Below, piece after piece: positions 53,297 to 61,831 of a stretch of DNA of 64,000 bases. A program made the position numbers and the translations under genes. The notes under the pieces are model-generated. The model was not told the DNA's origin, searched no databases, and was given only the letters and a program-made list of their open reading frames with translations. How positions within the stretch are numbered: position 1 is the stretch's first letter; each line of letters begins with the position of its first letter. Location: positions 186,001 to 250,000 of the forward strand of contig NZ_JAFBEA010000005.1 in assembly GCF_016908515.1 (NCBI RefSeq), given 5' to 3'. The DNA is from Virgibacillus halotolerans. GTDB taxonomy: Bacteria > Bacillota > Bacilli > Bacillales > Amphibacillaceae.

Positions 53297-53608
53297 AGCC
53301 GAATAAACTGTCGTCTCGCCGAGATGCTTCGCAGTATCCGTCAGTTGCTTAAATTCCTTATCCGTCGCACCACTTAGCGCCCCAACTCGCGACATCTCTC
53401 TATCGAAGTTAGCCGCTGTCTTTACTGCCGCACCAAGTCCGACTGACAGTCCGACACCTGCGGCAGTAACTACTTTCCCGACTTTCCCGATAGCGTTAAA
53501 CCCCTTCTGCGCGTCCTGCGTAAATCCTTTTAGCTGACTTCCCGCTTGCGAAAGGGATTGCGATAGACCGGATATATCCCCGCCTATCTTGATTAATATA
53601 TCGTTCAT
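53297..53608 (-). CDS. Tape measure protein, exon 1 (N-terminal 104 aa)
   Basis: The true start of the tape measure gene: ATG 53608 with GGAGG upstream. MNDILIKIGGDISGLSQSLS begins the usual coiled N terminus, followed by FDREMSRVGALSGATDKEFK and HLGETTVYSA, the conserved tape-measure domain that normally continues in S-x-A-A-x-G-M. The continuation lies in the micro-exon and exon 3. The gene follows the tail chaperones directly, as in other siphophages. Confidence 0.93.
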
Positions 53609-53626
53609 ATATGGCTTACCTCCTTT

Positions 53627-54010
53627 CTACGTAATTTCGAACTGAGATAACCACTCTTGCGTATGTTCCGTTTGCTCGACCATACTTTCCGTTTTCTTTC
53701 TCGCCAATTCTTCGTCAACTGGACGCTTAAATAGGTCCGTAATCTTAGGTCGCTTCGCACGACTCGCCTTCTCTTGCATCATGGCGGTATCGGCGGCGAA
53801 TTGGTAACGGTCGTACGTACTTTCCGTCTCCGCCTTCATTATTAGACCGAACTCTTTCGGTGTCATCCGCATAATGTCGCCGGGCTGTATACGTAAGTAA
53901 CGCCAACCGTCGAAAACAGCCTGATCTACGAAACTTAATTCGCTAGTTTCTTCAACGCTTCCGCTGCTTCCGGACTCTCCGCTAGAAGTTTCTCCGTCAG
54001 CTTCCTGTAG
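53627..54010 (-). CDS. Tail assembly chaperone, frameshift extension (gpT-like part)
   Basis: The frame is open from the slippery site at 54010-54016 to the stop at 53627: a flexible linker (LQEADGETSSGESGSSGSVE), then FVDQAVFDGWRYLRIQPGDI, MRMTPKEFGLIMKAETE and a basic end. The first ATG is 53872 but has no ribosome site, while sensible coding lies upstream of it. Like gpGT of lambda it is probably made only as a -1 fusion of about 224 residues, a minority product that helps load the tail tube on the tape measure. It lies between gpG-like and tape measure genes. Confidence 0.72.
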   Translation of the reverse strand, partial: LQEADGETSSGESGSSGSVEETSELSFVDQAVFDGWRYLRIQPGDIMRMTPKEFGLIMKAETESTYDRYQFAADTAMMQEKASRAKRPKITDLFKRPVDEELARKKTESMVEQTEHTQEWLSQFEIT

Positions 54011-54300
54011 AAAAAACTGTCCGTAACTACCTCGTTCGAAATACGCATCATATCCGACGCATCAAGTTTCTCGTCGTCGAACGCCTTTTCGATCGCTTTC
54101 TCCACTTTCTTATACGTGAATTTTTCGTCAGTATGGAACAATCCCGCGTGTACTACGTGGGGGAAGAACTCCAAGTCCGCCATGAGCGCTTTTCCAATTA
54201 CCTCCATTTGACCGCCTTGAAGCTGTCCATTAAGATATTTAACGCTCGGAAACGTCAACTTTAAATCGTACTCTTTACCGTCAATTTCGAATGTAGCCAT
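53935..54300 (-). CDS. Tail assembly chaperone (gpG-like)
   Basis: A 121-residue protein in the place of gpG: between tail tube and tape measure. MATFEIDGKEYDLKLTFPSV then KYLNGQLQGGQMEVIGKALM is typical of Gram-positive phage tail chaperones, and the C-terminal half is helical and acidic. It coats the tape measure before tail assembly. A slippery heptamer near its 3' end links it to the frame downstream. Confidence 0.85.
   Translation of the reverse strand: MATFEIDGKEYDLKLTFPSVKYLNGQLQGGQMEVIGKALMADLEFFPHVVHAGLFHTDEKFTYKKVEKAIEKAFDDEKLDASDMMRISNEVVTDSFFYRKLTEKLLAESPEAAEALKKLAN
54010..54016 (-). promoter_or_regulatory. Predicted -1 frameshift site in the tail chaperone gene
   Basis: T TTT TTC, read as AGT-TTT-TTC in the chaperone frame, is a canonical X-XXY-YYZ heptamer. 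A -1 slip enters the downstream frame, which is open from here to 53627. Confidence 0.65.
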
Positions 54301-54383
54301 AATATAATCTCCGCCTTTTTATAAGATAATTAGAAAAGCGCCCATGTAGGACGCCTTGATTTCCGTTATTTATTATTATTACG

Positions 54384-54650
54384 TTATTCTTGCGTTGGCC
54401 AAGGAACTTCGATAGTAGCGTCATCGGACATTTCAAAAACGATATTATCTCCGTCAGAAGTAGCGCCAACTACGCTAACGCCGTTCGAACCGCTTGCGCC
54501 GGTTTCACCCGTCGGACCCTGATCTCCGTCAGAACCGGGTTCCCCTTTAGGACCTTGCGAACCTGCAACGTCAATAAGATCATGAAAGTCGCTCTCCGTC
54601 GGGACTGCTCCCGTTACAAACGTTTGTTTTAGTTCTTCTTTTGTCGCCAA
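54384..54650 (-). CDS. Collagen-like repeat phage protein (tail region)
   Basis: An 88-residue protein: a helical head (ATKEELKQTFVTGAVPTESD) with the phage-tail FHDLIDV motif, eight Gly-X-Y triplets (GPKGEPGSDGDQGPTGET and on) and a small beta C-terminal domain. Such proteins form trimeric spikes on phage particles. Coded between the major tail and chaperone genes, it may decorate the tail tube. A second collagen-like gene lies at 59981-60217. Confidence 0.82.
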   Translation of the reverse strand: MATKEELKQTFVTGAVPTESDFHDLIDVAGSQGPKGEPGSDGDQGPTGETGASGSNGVSVVGATSDGDNIVFEMSDDATIEVPWPTQE

Positions 54651-54664
54651 ATATAACCCTCCTA

Positions 54665-55192
54665 TTAGTCTACTTTAAAGGTGTCTCCGATAGATGCCTC
54701 GCCAATGCTTTGCCCTTCGGATTCATCTCCGCCATCCGACGGGTCTTCGATGTCACTTTCCGGAGCTCCTTCTGGTACTTCCGTCAATGTTTCTTCGGAA
54801 CGCTTACCGTTTAATGATCCGTCTAATGTGTACGTCGCATACTCGCCATTACTGAATGTACGCTCGAAGTTAGTAATCATATATAGACCGGACTTAGCTT
54901 CCAATGTACGCGTATTAATTTCGTAAATTTTAACGAACTTCTTATCGTCCATTGCCTCGTCAATATAATCGACAGTCTCGTCACCTTCGGTAATAATACC
55001 CTCCAAGCTGACTGACTGCGTTACCTTACCATAATCCGATCCCGTTTTATCCTTCGTGTCTAACTCGATCTCGTCCGCTGATTTCGTACTTGATCCACCT
55101 GTCTGGTTAAAAAAGCGTAATACGTTATCGCTTCCACCCTTCGGAATTGACACCGCGAAAATAATTTCGTCTCCTCTGTACTCTACTGCCAT
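54665..55192 (-). CDS. Major tail (tube) protein
   Basis: A 175-residue protein of the TP901-1-like major tail family: AVEYRGDEIIFAVSIPKGGS start, SADEIELDTKDKTGSDYGK, VDYIDEAMDDKKFVKIYEIN and FSNGEYATYTLDGSLNG. The acidic tail (DIEDPSDGGDESEGQSIG) is a low-complexity extension, likely on the surface. Order (terminator, tube, chaperone, tape measure) supports the call. Its start overlaps the previous gene's stop by one base (TAATG). Confidence 0.88.
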   Translation of the reverse strand: MAVEYRGDEIIFAVSIPKGGSDNVLRFFNQTGGSSTKSADEIELDTKDKTGSDYGKVTQSVSLEGIITEGDETVDYIDEAMDDKKFVKIYEINTRTLEAKSGLYMITNFERTFSNGEYATYTLDGSLNGKRSEETLTEVPEGAPESDIEDPSDGGDESEGQSIGEASIGDTFKVD

Positions 55193-55623
55193 TAATAAAA
55201 CCTCCTTGTTATTTGTTCGACTTCAATGTCGAAGTAAACCCGGTGCTTTCCGGATTCGTCGTTAACCGTGTCGTCCATAATCGGGACAATACTTACCGGT
55301 CTAACGTAAAAAGACCCTACGACTGGCGCAGGTGTCTCCGTTGTATCTAGTAGATCGAATTTATCGAATAAAAATATCCGATTTAATTCGCTCTGTATTC
55401 GTGTCTTTTCGCTTTCTGTCCGCGCCCTTAGTCCGACTTGATGCCGGTATGTCGTCTCGACAGCCTCGCGTCCTTTCGATATAAACGCGTTATTATTCTG
55501 CATCTGCTCGATGGTTACCACCGGCAATGTTCCCGGAAGTTTTACGCCTTGATATATCCACACGACAGAATGCCCCGCAGACTGCAAGTGCGCCATAATA
55601 GACGACGTTATTTCGTGCTGCAT
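55192..55623 (-). CDS. Tail terminator/completion protein, putative
   Basis: A 143-residue protein in the position of the tail terminator. VVWIYQGVKLPGTLPVVTIE and TTYRHQVGLRARTESEKTRI suit the gpU/gp17-like fold (beta-alpha sandwich) that caps the tail tube; YFDIEVEQITRRFY ends it. The call rests mainly on gene order. It is followed by the tail tube gene with a one-base overlap. Confidence 0.7.
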   Translation of the reverse strand: MQHEITSSIMAHLQSAGHSVVWIYQGVKLPGTLPVVTIEQMQNNNAFISKGREAVETTYRHQVGLRARTESEKTRIQSELNRIFLFDKFDLLDTTETPAPVVGSFYVRPVSIVPIMDDTVNDESGKHRVYFDIEVEQITRRFY

Positions 55624-55627
55624 CTAA

Positions 55628-55978
55628 TCACCGCCCCGTCTTCTTAATACGGGCTACTAGCGCGTTCTTATACGGATCACGATTATTCCACACGGATTCC
55701 CGGAAGAACGCCTTTTTCGTGGAGTGTTCGTACTCTTGTCGTCGAGCATACGGAAGATTCGATCCATACGACCACTCGGCGTCTCCGTGCTTTTTGACGC
55801 TTGCCGTAATCGAGTTACGTAACGCTCCCGTATCCACAGGCGCCTTTTGAGCGCTTTCGTTCGCCATCTTCTTAGCGTATGTTCCCGTTATTTCGTCTAC
55901 GTCTTTTCGGAGCGTCCGGTCGCTCAACTTCTTAAGCGCTGCGTCTATCCCCGTGACTTTTACGTTTAAATAAGCTAT
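55628..55978 (-). CDS. HK97 gp10-like head-tail joining protein
   Basis: A protein of about 116 residues with the gp10 core: ALKKLSDRTLRKDVDEITGT, AQKAPVDTGALRNSITASVK and YARRQEYEHSTKKAFFRES (P-V-D-T-G-x-L-R-x-S is the family marker). No ATG/GTG start fits the whole domain: TTG 55927 lacks a site and would cut the first strand. The frame extends to ATA at 55978, where GGGAGG lies 8 bases upstream and ATAG overlaps the previous stop codon, like the usual ATGA. I take ATA as the start with moderate certainty. Confidence 0.82.
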   Translation of the reverse strand: MAYLNVKVTGIDAALKKLSDRTLRKDVDEITGTYAKKMANESAQKAPVDTGALRNSITASVKKHGDAEWSYGSNLPYARRQEYEHSTKKAFFRESVWNNRDPYKNALVARIKKTGR

Positions 55979-56415
55979 ATCGTCCGCCTCCCTAAAAACT
56001 CGACGCGGTTTCGTTCGCCGATACCTTTCTTGGATTGCGCTAAGACCGTATATTCTCGTTCGTCGTACGTTATGTTCTTTACGTCACCAAAAATGTCGTA
56101 TTCGTCATCAGCGAAGTCCACCCGCATAAAATACGGGATACTTACGATATCCTCGATGCTGATACTAAACTGAATATCGCCTTCTTCGACTTCTATTCCG
56201 TTAATGATAAGTCGGTTAGCTCCCTTATTGATCGCTGTTATCTCGGTAACAACGCTCTTGACTACTTTGTCATCCGTAGTAGGTTCAAGAGGTTCGCCAG
56301 TCCACGGGTCTTTTTCTCCGTCTATTTCCCAATAAATCGTAATATCGTGCCGACGATTTTTGACGACTTCCTTACGTGTTTGTTTCATAAATTCGATATC
56401 TTCGTTTGTAAGCAT
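55975..56415 (-). CDS. Head closure/head-tail adaptor protein, putative
   Basis: A 146-residue protein between the MuF-like and gp10-like genes. It starts with a helix (TNEDIEFMKQTRKEVVKNRR), then a beta-rich body (HDITIYWEIDGEKDPWTGEP, EEGDIQFSISIEDI, FMRVDFADDEYDIFGDVKNI). The layout suits head closure proteins of the SPP1 gp16 type. No sequence motif decides it; the order of genes does. Confidence 0.65.
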   Translation of the reverse strand: MLTNEDIEFMKQTRKEVVKNRRHDITIYWEIDGEKDPWTGEPLEPTTDDKVVKSVVTEITAINKGANRLIINGIEVEEGDIQFSISIEDIVSIPYFMRVDFADDEYDIFGDVKNITYDEREYTVLAQSKKGIGERNRVEFLGRRTI

Positions 56416-56430
56416 TAACCTCCGCCTCCT

Positions 56431-57234
56431 TTACAGATAACGCTCGTCAAGAACGTATGAGATGTAGCTTGTACAATTCGGATGTGGCGACAATATTTCG
56501 TCATCTGACGGCTTAAATATCCCCGCTCCCTGTCCGTACCAATCCTCGTTAACCAACTCGTAACATTTATGCCGAAAGTGGTCTCGATGACCGCACGTAC
56601 CATCGTGAAACTGTACCCACTTGACACTACCGCTCTGCGACGCGTTATAGGCCGTCCCTTTACGGTAAGCCGTGTTTCCTTCGGTAACCGCTAGTCTACG
56701 AATCTTCCACGTCTCGTTATCGTGGACTTTTCGTATCTTCGGAATCATCTGCGAAACACTTTCCCCGCGAATAATGGAGGATCGAACAACTTGCGTTAAC
56801 TCGTCCCTCATTCCGCCGGATAAGTCCCACACGCGATCGGATAGCTGTAGTAAGTCGGAACCTCTACGATTCTTTACGCTAGTGGCGATTCGTTCATTCG
56901 TCCGCATAATGAAGCCGGCCGTCCACGCAACACCAAGCGCTGTTACGATCTTGGCTGTCGTCCATTCCGCTGTATCCTCGATAATCTTATCGAAAGATTC
57001 CGAACTGTCTTCGCGTATAATCCGCTCGATTCCGTCCATATCCCGCATAACCCTGCTAATTCGCCTACGATCGATAATCCCGTCATTGTCCGCATAATCC
57101 GCTAGTAAGTACGACATCTCGCCCTTTACTCGTCCAATGTTCCGGATTGCATCCGCCTGTTGTTTTTTATTTAATGTGGCATAATCCTTCGTCATCTTCG
57201 CAAGCATACGGTCAAGTTCCGTCTGACTACGCAT
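56431..57234 (-). CDS. MuF-like phage minor head protein
   Basis: A 267-residue protein. The C-terminal half has the Mu F/SPP1 gp7 motif: TEGNTAYRKGTAYNASQSGS, WVQFHDGTCGHRDHFRHKCY and HPNCTSYISYVLDE (C, H, C and H residues probably bind a metal). The N-terminal 150 residues are helical. These proteins sit in the capsid interior and help DNA delivery. It normally follows the portal gene; here it lies after the connectors' start, which is a variation. Confidence 0.87.
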   Translation of the reverse strand: MRSQTELDRMLAKMTKDYATLNKKQQADAIRNIGRVKGEMSYLLADYADNDGIIDRRRISRVMRDMDGIERIIREDSSESFDKIIEDTAEWTTAKIVTALGVAWTAGFIMRTNERIATSVKNRRGSDLLQLSDRVWDLSGGMRDELTQVVRSSIIRGESVSQMIPKIRKVHDNETWKIRRLAVTEGNTAYRKGTAYNASQSGSVKWVQFHDGTCGHRDHFRHKCYELVNEDWYGQGAGIFKPSDDEILSPHPNCTSYISYVLDERYL

Positions 57235-57629
57235 TAATCTCGATCCAATCTACGCATGACCTTGAAGTACGAGACGATATCCTTCTTCTCTTCGCGCTCG
57301 TAGTCCCTACGTAATTCTCTCGCTAGTTTGCGGTAGCTGTCCGCTAACATTGACTTGTCGACCGATTCTTCTCCGTCCGTATATTTAAAATAATGTGCGA
57401 CTGATATAGCGATCGTCCAAGCCCCTTCGGATTGTGCGTACAGCATAACGAGGGTTACCTTTCTATCCGGGATGTCATCCGATGATGACGGCGACACTCC
57501 GTGGGCGATTAGTGATTCGTCAATTAGATCAGTAGCGTCATCCTCCGTAAATCCGGGGACACCTTTAAAACGTCTATATAGGCGCTTTTCTAAATCCGCC
57601 TTAGTTACTCGTACACCTTCGTCCGCCAT
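57234..57629 (-). CDS. Head-tail connector (gp6-like), putative
   Basis: A 131-residue helical protein: KADLEKRLYRRFKGVPGFTE, DDATDLIDESLIAHGVSPSS and KVTLVMLYAQSEGAWTIAIS, with SYRKLARELRRDYEREEKKD at the end. The pattern fits phage head-tail connectors of the gp6/DUF3199 group. ATG 57629 is used, 9 bases after GGAGGG; the ATG at 57638 abuts it. One-base overlap with the MuF gene. Confidence 0.7.
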   Translation of the reverse strand: MADEGVRVTKADLEKRLYRRFKGVPGFTEDDATDLIDESLIAHGVSPSSSDDIPDRKVTLVMLYAQSEGAWTIAISVAHYFKYTDGEESVDKSMLADSYRKLARELRRDYEREEKKDIVSYFKVMRRLDRD

Positions 57630-57644
57630 CGTTGGCATCCCTCC

Positions 57645-57860
57645 TTATGATTTAGTCGTAGGCTCCTTAGCCTTCGCGGGTTTCTTCTTAGCTGGCGCTT
57701 TAGGCGCTGACTCCTTATTAGCCGGCTTGGGTTTAGGTAATATTCGTACGTACCCAATACCCTCCAAATATTCCGCGCTTTTCCCTTCTACGCTTATAGT
57801 CGATCCGGGAGCGTGTCCATCGACGATCGCTCCGGTTACTTCGACTTTAATTTTCGCCAT
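57645..57860 (-). CDS. Small phage head protein with Lys/Ala/Pro tail
   Basis: A 71-residue protein: a small beta domain (AKIKVEVTGAIVDGHAPGST, EYLEGIGYVRILPKP) and a basic, disordered tail of KPAKAKE type. Located right after the capsid gene. Similar short proteins are found at this place in other phages; role unknown. The tail may bind DNA. Confidence 0.65.
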   Translation of the reverse strand: MAKIKVEVTGAIVDGHAPGSTISVEGKSAEYLEGIGYVRILPKPKPANKESAPKAPAKKKPAKAKEPTTKS

Positions 57861-57872
57861 TTAATCGTCTCC

Positions 57873-58892
57873 TTACGGTGTAAATACGTCAGCATGTAGT
57901 AGTAGGCTAGGCGTAGTAATTACCGGGAATCCTGCTGCGTGTGCCTCTACAACAGATCGAATCGGTTGGCGAAGGTCTTCCGCAAGTAGAACAATACCTG
58001 GCTTCATATTATTTTCCAAAGTAGGGCCATAGTAGAATTTACCAACTTCCTTAGAGACGAATACGACACGGTTTACTGGGAACAACTCTTGTCGAACAGT
58101 TTCTCCTGTGTGGTCGTCAACGAACACGTTAAATCTCTCAGTGATTACTTTGATTGCTGGCAGTCCGTACGCCCCTAGCACTGAGGATAACTCATCCGCA
58201 TTTACCCTGGTAGCGTTTTCTGGGCGGCCTGACTCAGCTACGATTACGGCATTTTTTAATAATAACGCTTGCGTTTCACGCGTCATTAGAATTAAATCCG
58301 CTTGCTTACCATTAGATTCGATATACTTTTCATTCCACTCTAGCAAGTCACCAATGACATCATGATCCGCTTCCGCCCAATCATTACCAGATGTTAGCGC
58401 AATTTTATGGTCTTCTGGAACCTTGTAGTCCACGTTGATTTTGACCTTGTTGCGGTCATAACTAAACGTACCTTGCGCGATTGCTTGTAACTTAGATACA
58501 CTCGCTAACTTTTTAACGTTCTCCACTAGCTTAGAGTTCTTCATTACTAATCGATCCACTATTGCTCTAGTTTCATCGTTTGTTTTAGCCTGGTGAAGAG
58601 CCATCAATTCCTCGTAAGTCATAATGTATTTGTGACCCATTTTCGCTACCTCTCCAACACCTTTTGCAACTTCATCGCGATCCATTACCGGTGGTTCTGA
58701 CCCATACCCTACAAATCCTGCGATCGACGGATTCGCCTTAAAGATGTCATAAGTAAAGTTAGGGGAGAAAATTTGTTCATCTTGTAAATACTCATCTGCA
58801 AATGAAGGGATGACGTTCTCTACCGTTGCGTCTACCAATCCTTTCAATACAGGTTGTTGAAACTCTTCTAATTGCGTAATACCGTTAGCCAT
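57873..58892 (-). CDS. Major capsid protein (lambda E/HK97-fold)
   Basis: A 339-residue major head protein of the phage capsid E family. NVIPSFADEYLQDEQIFSPN, IAGFVGYGSEPPVMDRDEVA, KGVGEVAKMGHKYIMTYEEL and GAYGLPAIKVITERFNVFVD are characteristic, and PVNRVVFVSKEVGKFYYGPT lies in the C-terminal domain. It forms hexamers and pentamers of the shell. The preceding gene is the decoration protein, as in lambda. Confidence 0.92.
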   Translation of the reverse strand: MANGITQLEEFQQPVLKGLVDATVENVIPSFADEYLQDEQIFSPNFTYDIFKANPSIAGFVGYGSEPPVMDRDEVAKGVGEVAKMGHKYIMTYEELMALHQAKTNDETRAIVDRLVMKNSKLVENVKKLASVSKLQAIAQGTFSYDRNKVKINVDYKVPEDHKIALTSGNDWAEADHDVIGDLLEWNEKYIESNGKQADLILMTRETQALLLKNAVIVAESGRPENATRVNADELSSVLGAYGLPAIKVITERFNVFVDDHTGETVRQELFPVNRVVFVSKEVGKFYYGPTLENNMKPGIVLLAEDLRQPIRSVVEAHAAGFPVITTPSLLLHADVFTP

Positions 58893-58923
58893 ATTAAATT
58901 CCTCCTAATAGTTTGTGTTTTTA

Positions 58924-59328
58924 TTATTTGTGTGATACATAACGAATCATCGGTGTAAGTGCTTTGAACTCATTTGATACTTCGTCGGCTAATTTAGCTT
59001 CATAAACACTACCTCTAACAATAACGGAACCTGCGATTAAATCGTTTTTACCGTCATTTGTAAAACCGTATTCTAGTACGCTGAACTCGTCGAATCCTTC
59101 TAAGCCCGTGGTTCCTTCTTCTTCGTCACCAGTAATGTCAGCCACAGGTTCAAACTTGCCTGTACTCGTATTACGTGCAATTAACTTCCCTGCCCCGATA
59201 TCTCCCGTAGGGAACGCAGTAGCATCCAAAGTAGCTCCCGCTTCTAAATATTGTAAATGGTCTGACGCTAAAATCCCTTTTCCTCCGCTGAAATCAGTTA
59301 CCTCGAATTTCGGTGTGTAAAATGGCAT
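58924..59328 (-). CDS. Head decoration protein, putative
   Basis: A 134-residue beta-rich protein directly upstream of the capsid gene in the operon. It reads VTDFSGGKGILASDHLQYLE, GAGKLIARNTSTGKFEPVAD and IAGSVIVRGSVYEAKLADEV, which fits lambda gpD/SHP-like trimers that stabilise the shell. Order in the operon gives most of the support. Confidence 0.75.
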   Translation of the reverse strand: MPFYTPKFEVTDFSGGKGILASDHLQYLEAGATLDATAFPTGDIGAGKLIARNTSTGKFEPVADITGDEEEGTTGLEGFDEFSVLEYGFTNDGKNDLIAGSVIVRGSVYEAKLADEVSNEFKALTPMIRYVSHK

Positions 59329-59345
59329 TAAAATTCCTCCTAGTT

Positions 59346-59903
59346 TTATTTTTTCTTATTAAATACTCTTTCGTACAACTCTCTCCCGTAACTTGACGGG
59401 TCGGCTGACTCCGCTTTATCCCTCGCACCATTTCCGGCACTAGGATCGACGTATGTCGGCTTTGGAGCAATAACCGCCTTCAAATCTTCGATAGACTTCG
59501 CAATATCTTCGTCAGTTTCTCCGACAACCGTATTACGGAGTAATCCGATCTGTTCCGCTGTATATCCCGCCTGTGTCAATAACGTATCTTTCTTCGCGTT
59601 AAGCACGTCTGCTTTCTGCGCTTCTAAATCGGCCTTATATTGCTCCGCCAGTTTCTTGTAGTCCTGCGCTTCCTCCAAACGTTTCCGCTCGTCCTCCGCC
59701 TGTTGCTTCTCGATATTGTCTAACCGTTCTTTTAGCGCATTTGCTTCGTCGACTTTCGCCTTAAAACGGTCATACGGTATCTTTTGTTCCGGAGTAGTCT
59801 CGGCTGGTTGTTCGGTAGTTTCCGTCTCCGCAGACGCTTGTTCGCCGTTAACTGGATCCGTAACTGGTAATTGCGTTTGTTGTTCGTTTGTTTCCTCTGG
59901 CAT
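59346..59903 (-). CDS. Capsid scaffolding protein (DUF4355-like)
   Basis: A 185-residue, highly charged, coiled-coil protein: a Gln/Glu/Thr-rich start (ETNEQQTQLPVTDP), then PYDRFKAKVDEANALKERLD, QAEDERKRLEEAQDYKKLAE and a C-terminal helix (SSYGRELYERVFNKKK) that would bind the capsid protein. Such proteins guide procapsid assembly and leave before DNA packaging. The site before decoration and capsid genes is typical. Confidence 0.87.
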   Translation of the reverse strand: MPEETNEQQTQLPVTDPVNGEQASAETETTEQPAETTPEQKIPYDRFKAKVDEANALKERLDNIEKQQAEDERKRLEEAQDYKKLAEQYKADLEAQKADVLNAKKDTLLTQAGYTAEQIGLLRNTVVGETDEDIAKSIEDLKAVIAPKPTYVDPSAGNGARDKAESADPSSYGRELYERVFNKKK

Positions 59904-59980
59904 AAATATCGTCTCCTCTCGCTTAACGCCCGACGGCGAAGTTTTGTTCCGGATAGTTTAGCGACTTTTCGGTCGAGGTA

Positions 59981-60217
59981 TTACGCTTCTGGTTCGTTGA
60001 TTAACGCTAATAATGCGTCAACCTGTTCCTGCGTGAATTGTGGTTCCGCGTCTTTACCGGGCGGTCCGGTATCTCCTTTAGGACCATCCGGACCTCTTGC
60101 GCCATCTTGTCCGTCATTTCCCGGATCACCTTTCGGACCAACCGGACCTGGTTCGCCAGGATCTCCCTTCTCTCCGGGGATTCCTCCGGTTTTGTTACTG
60201 TACATCGGTTCTGCCAT
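59981..60217 (-). CDS. Collagen-like repeat phage protein (head region)
   Basis: A 78-residue protein with about 14 uninterrupted Gly-X-Y triplets ([18 protein letters not shown] and on to GPPGKDAEP) and a helical end ([17 protein letters not shown]). ATG 60217 is used, 8 bases after GGAGG; it overlaps the portal 3' end by 23 bases. The triple helix would trimerise a head fibre. The match to vertebrate-like GPP-rich triplets is common in phage spikes. Confidence 0.82.
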   Translation of the reverse strand: MAEPMYSNKTGGIPGEKGDPGEPGPVGPKGDPGNDGQDGARGPDGPKGDTGPPGKDAEPQFTQEQVDALLALINEPEA

Positions 60218-61799
60218 CGTCATCACCTCCGATCGCTTCTTCTCTGTATGGATCGCTGTCTGATCGTTGTCGACTGCGTTCGCTTTCGATTTCCTGTACC
60301 TTCGCTTGTACGTTCTCTACGCCTAGACGCTCGATTGCGCCTTTCGTTGATTCGAAACCTGCCGCAGATTCTAGGTCGAGTAGTTCGACTAGTTCCTTAC
60401 GGTTATCCGGTAACGGTAATACGAAACGCATCTCATTCGTATATTCGTCGCCAATTTCTCGGATGACTGGCTTATCATACGCAAACTTGTCCGAATCTGT
60501 ACGCGCCTGTAAGTATCGGATTGACTTCTCGTGTAACTCCGATAAATTATATCCCCACGACAACCAATGCTCTTCGGTGTCCGTGATAATATCGTGAAAC
60601 AGTATCTGTAACGCCTCACCGTTAAGTCCTCCGAAGTTAAGTTCTTGCGGAACTATTTGCGGTAATCCGCTAATCTCGTGCATTGCCGCCTTAACTCGCG
60701 CATACTGATCCTTAAATGCTTCGCGCCAACGGAATCCACTTTCGACTTTCTTAATATCCGGAGTCTGTCCGTCGGTATGACCGCGTGCCTCTACGACTGC
60801 GCCCGGAGATACTTCCATTTGTTCCGCTGTTCCGACTGTCGCGTTTAATACCGCAGTCATTGGGAACATTTCGAATTTAAGCGAATCAATTGCGTCCTCA
60901 TTAAGCTGGTTAAGTCGATCATTCTGCTCGCGTAGGTCGCTGATCTCGGATTCCCCTAGTGATTCCGCCAATAGTTCGTCCACAGGGAACGTTTGAACAG
61001 GAAGGAAATCTAGTCCCATCGGCGATAGCTTGACGACTGTTTTAAGAAGCTTCAAATCGGATTCGCGTAGTATCGTTTCCTCGAGCCATGCCTGACCGTC
61101 AATTAAACGAAATGACTGTAGCTGTATCGCGTCTACCTCGTTACCTTTAACTTCCCACTTGCGCGCCTTAACGAAATGCGCTCCGATTAAATCCTCGAAG
61201 TCATCATCGGAATAAACCGGAATAAATTCGCTATCCGGTCGGAATATCCACCGCAACTTACCCGTCTGCTGATTGAATACGATCTTACATACGACCCTAT
61301 CCGCAATAAGACGATCCCGCGCAGCTTGCGTCAATCTTGCGCGCATCTTATTTTCGTCCCATAGCTTGTACAGAAGTTGTTCGTAATCCTCCGCTCGGCG
61401 GTTCTCCTTGCGTTGTGCATCGCTTGGCGTATATCCTTCCGCTATCACATCGGCGATATCGTCAATCTGCTTACGTGGAACGCTGATTCCGTGTGTCCCG
61501 CCCATCTGCCACCGTGCCTTACGGTCAACGATCGCCTTAAAATAGTTCGTGGCGTAACGCGTAGGCTTATAGTCGAATCCCGGTGGGCGCTCGAGTTCCT
61601 TCGCCTTGACGAGTTGTCCCGTGCGAGGATCGATGTGCTGTTTTCCGGAATAATAATCGTAATTGGATAGCTGCTTCTGAATACGTTCGAATGTTTCGAC
61701 TCCCAACGCCTGTTGAAACGGTGAAAATAAAATATCGTTCATATCGTCGGGCGACAATAAATTATAATCGCCTATAATTCCTCGGTATCTTTTCGCCAT
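60195..61799 (-). CDS. Portal protein (SPP1 gp6 type)
   Basis: A 534-residue portal. The N-terminal part [40 protein letters not shown], then [20 protein letters not shown], and the crown region with [20 protein letters not shown] (the clip/stem area) are typical of the SPP1_portal family. Twelve copies form the DNA channel at one vertex. The C terminus is Arg/Asp rich and disordered. Placed after terminase as usual. GGAGG sits before the ATG. Confidence 0.93.
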   Translation of the reverse strand: MAKRYRGIIGDYNLLSPDDMNDILFSPFQQALGVETFERIQKQLSNYDYYSGKQHIDPRTGQLVKAKELERPPGFDYKPTRYATNYFKAIVDRKARWQMGGTHGISVPRKQIDDIADVIAEGYTPSDAQRKENRRAEDYEQLLYKLWDENKMRARLTQAARDRLIADRVVCKIVFNQQTGKLRWIFRPDSEFIPVYSDDDFEDLIGAHFVKARKWEVKGNEVDAIQLQSFRLIDGQAWLEETILRESDLKLLKTVVKLSPMGLDFLPVQTFPVDELLAESLGESEISDLREQNDRLNQLNEDAIDSLKFEMFPMTAVLNATVGTAEQMEVSPGAVVEARGHTDGQTPDIKKVESGFRWREAFKDQYARVKAAMHEISGLPQIVPQELNFGGLNGEALQILFHDIITDTEEHWLSWGYNLSELHEKSIRYLQARTDSDKFAYDKPVIREIGDEYTNEMRFVLPLPDNRKELVELLDLESAAGFESTKGAIERLGVENVQAKVQEIESERSRQRSDSDPYREEAIGGDDDGRTDVQ

Positions 61800-61831
61800 C
61801 TGTCCGCCTCCTTTCCTGGTATCTTTCGTAT

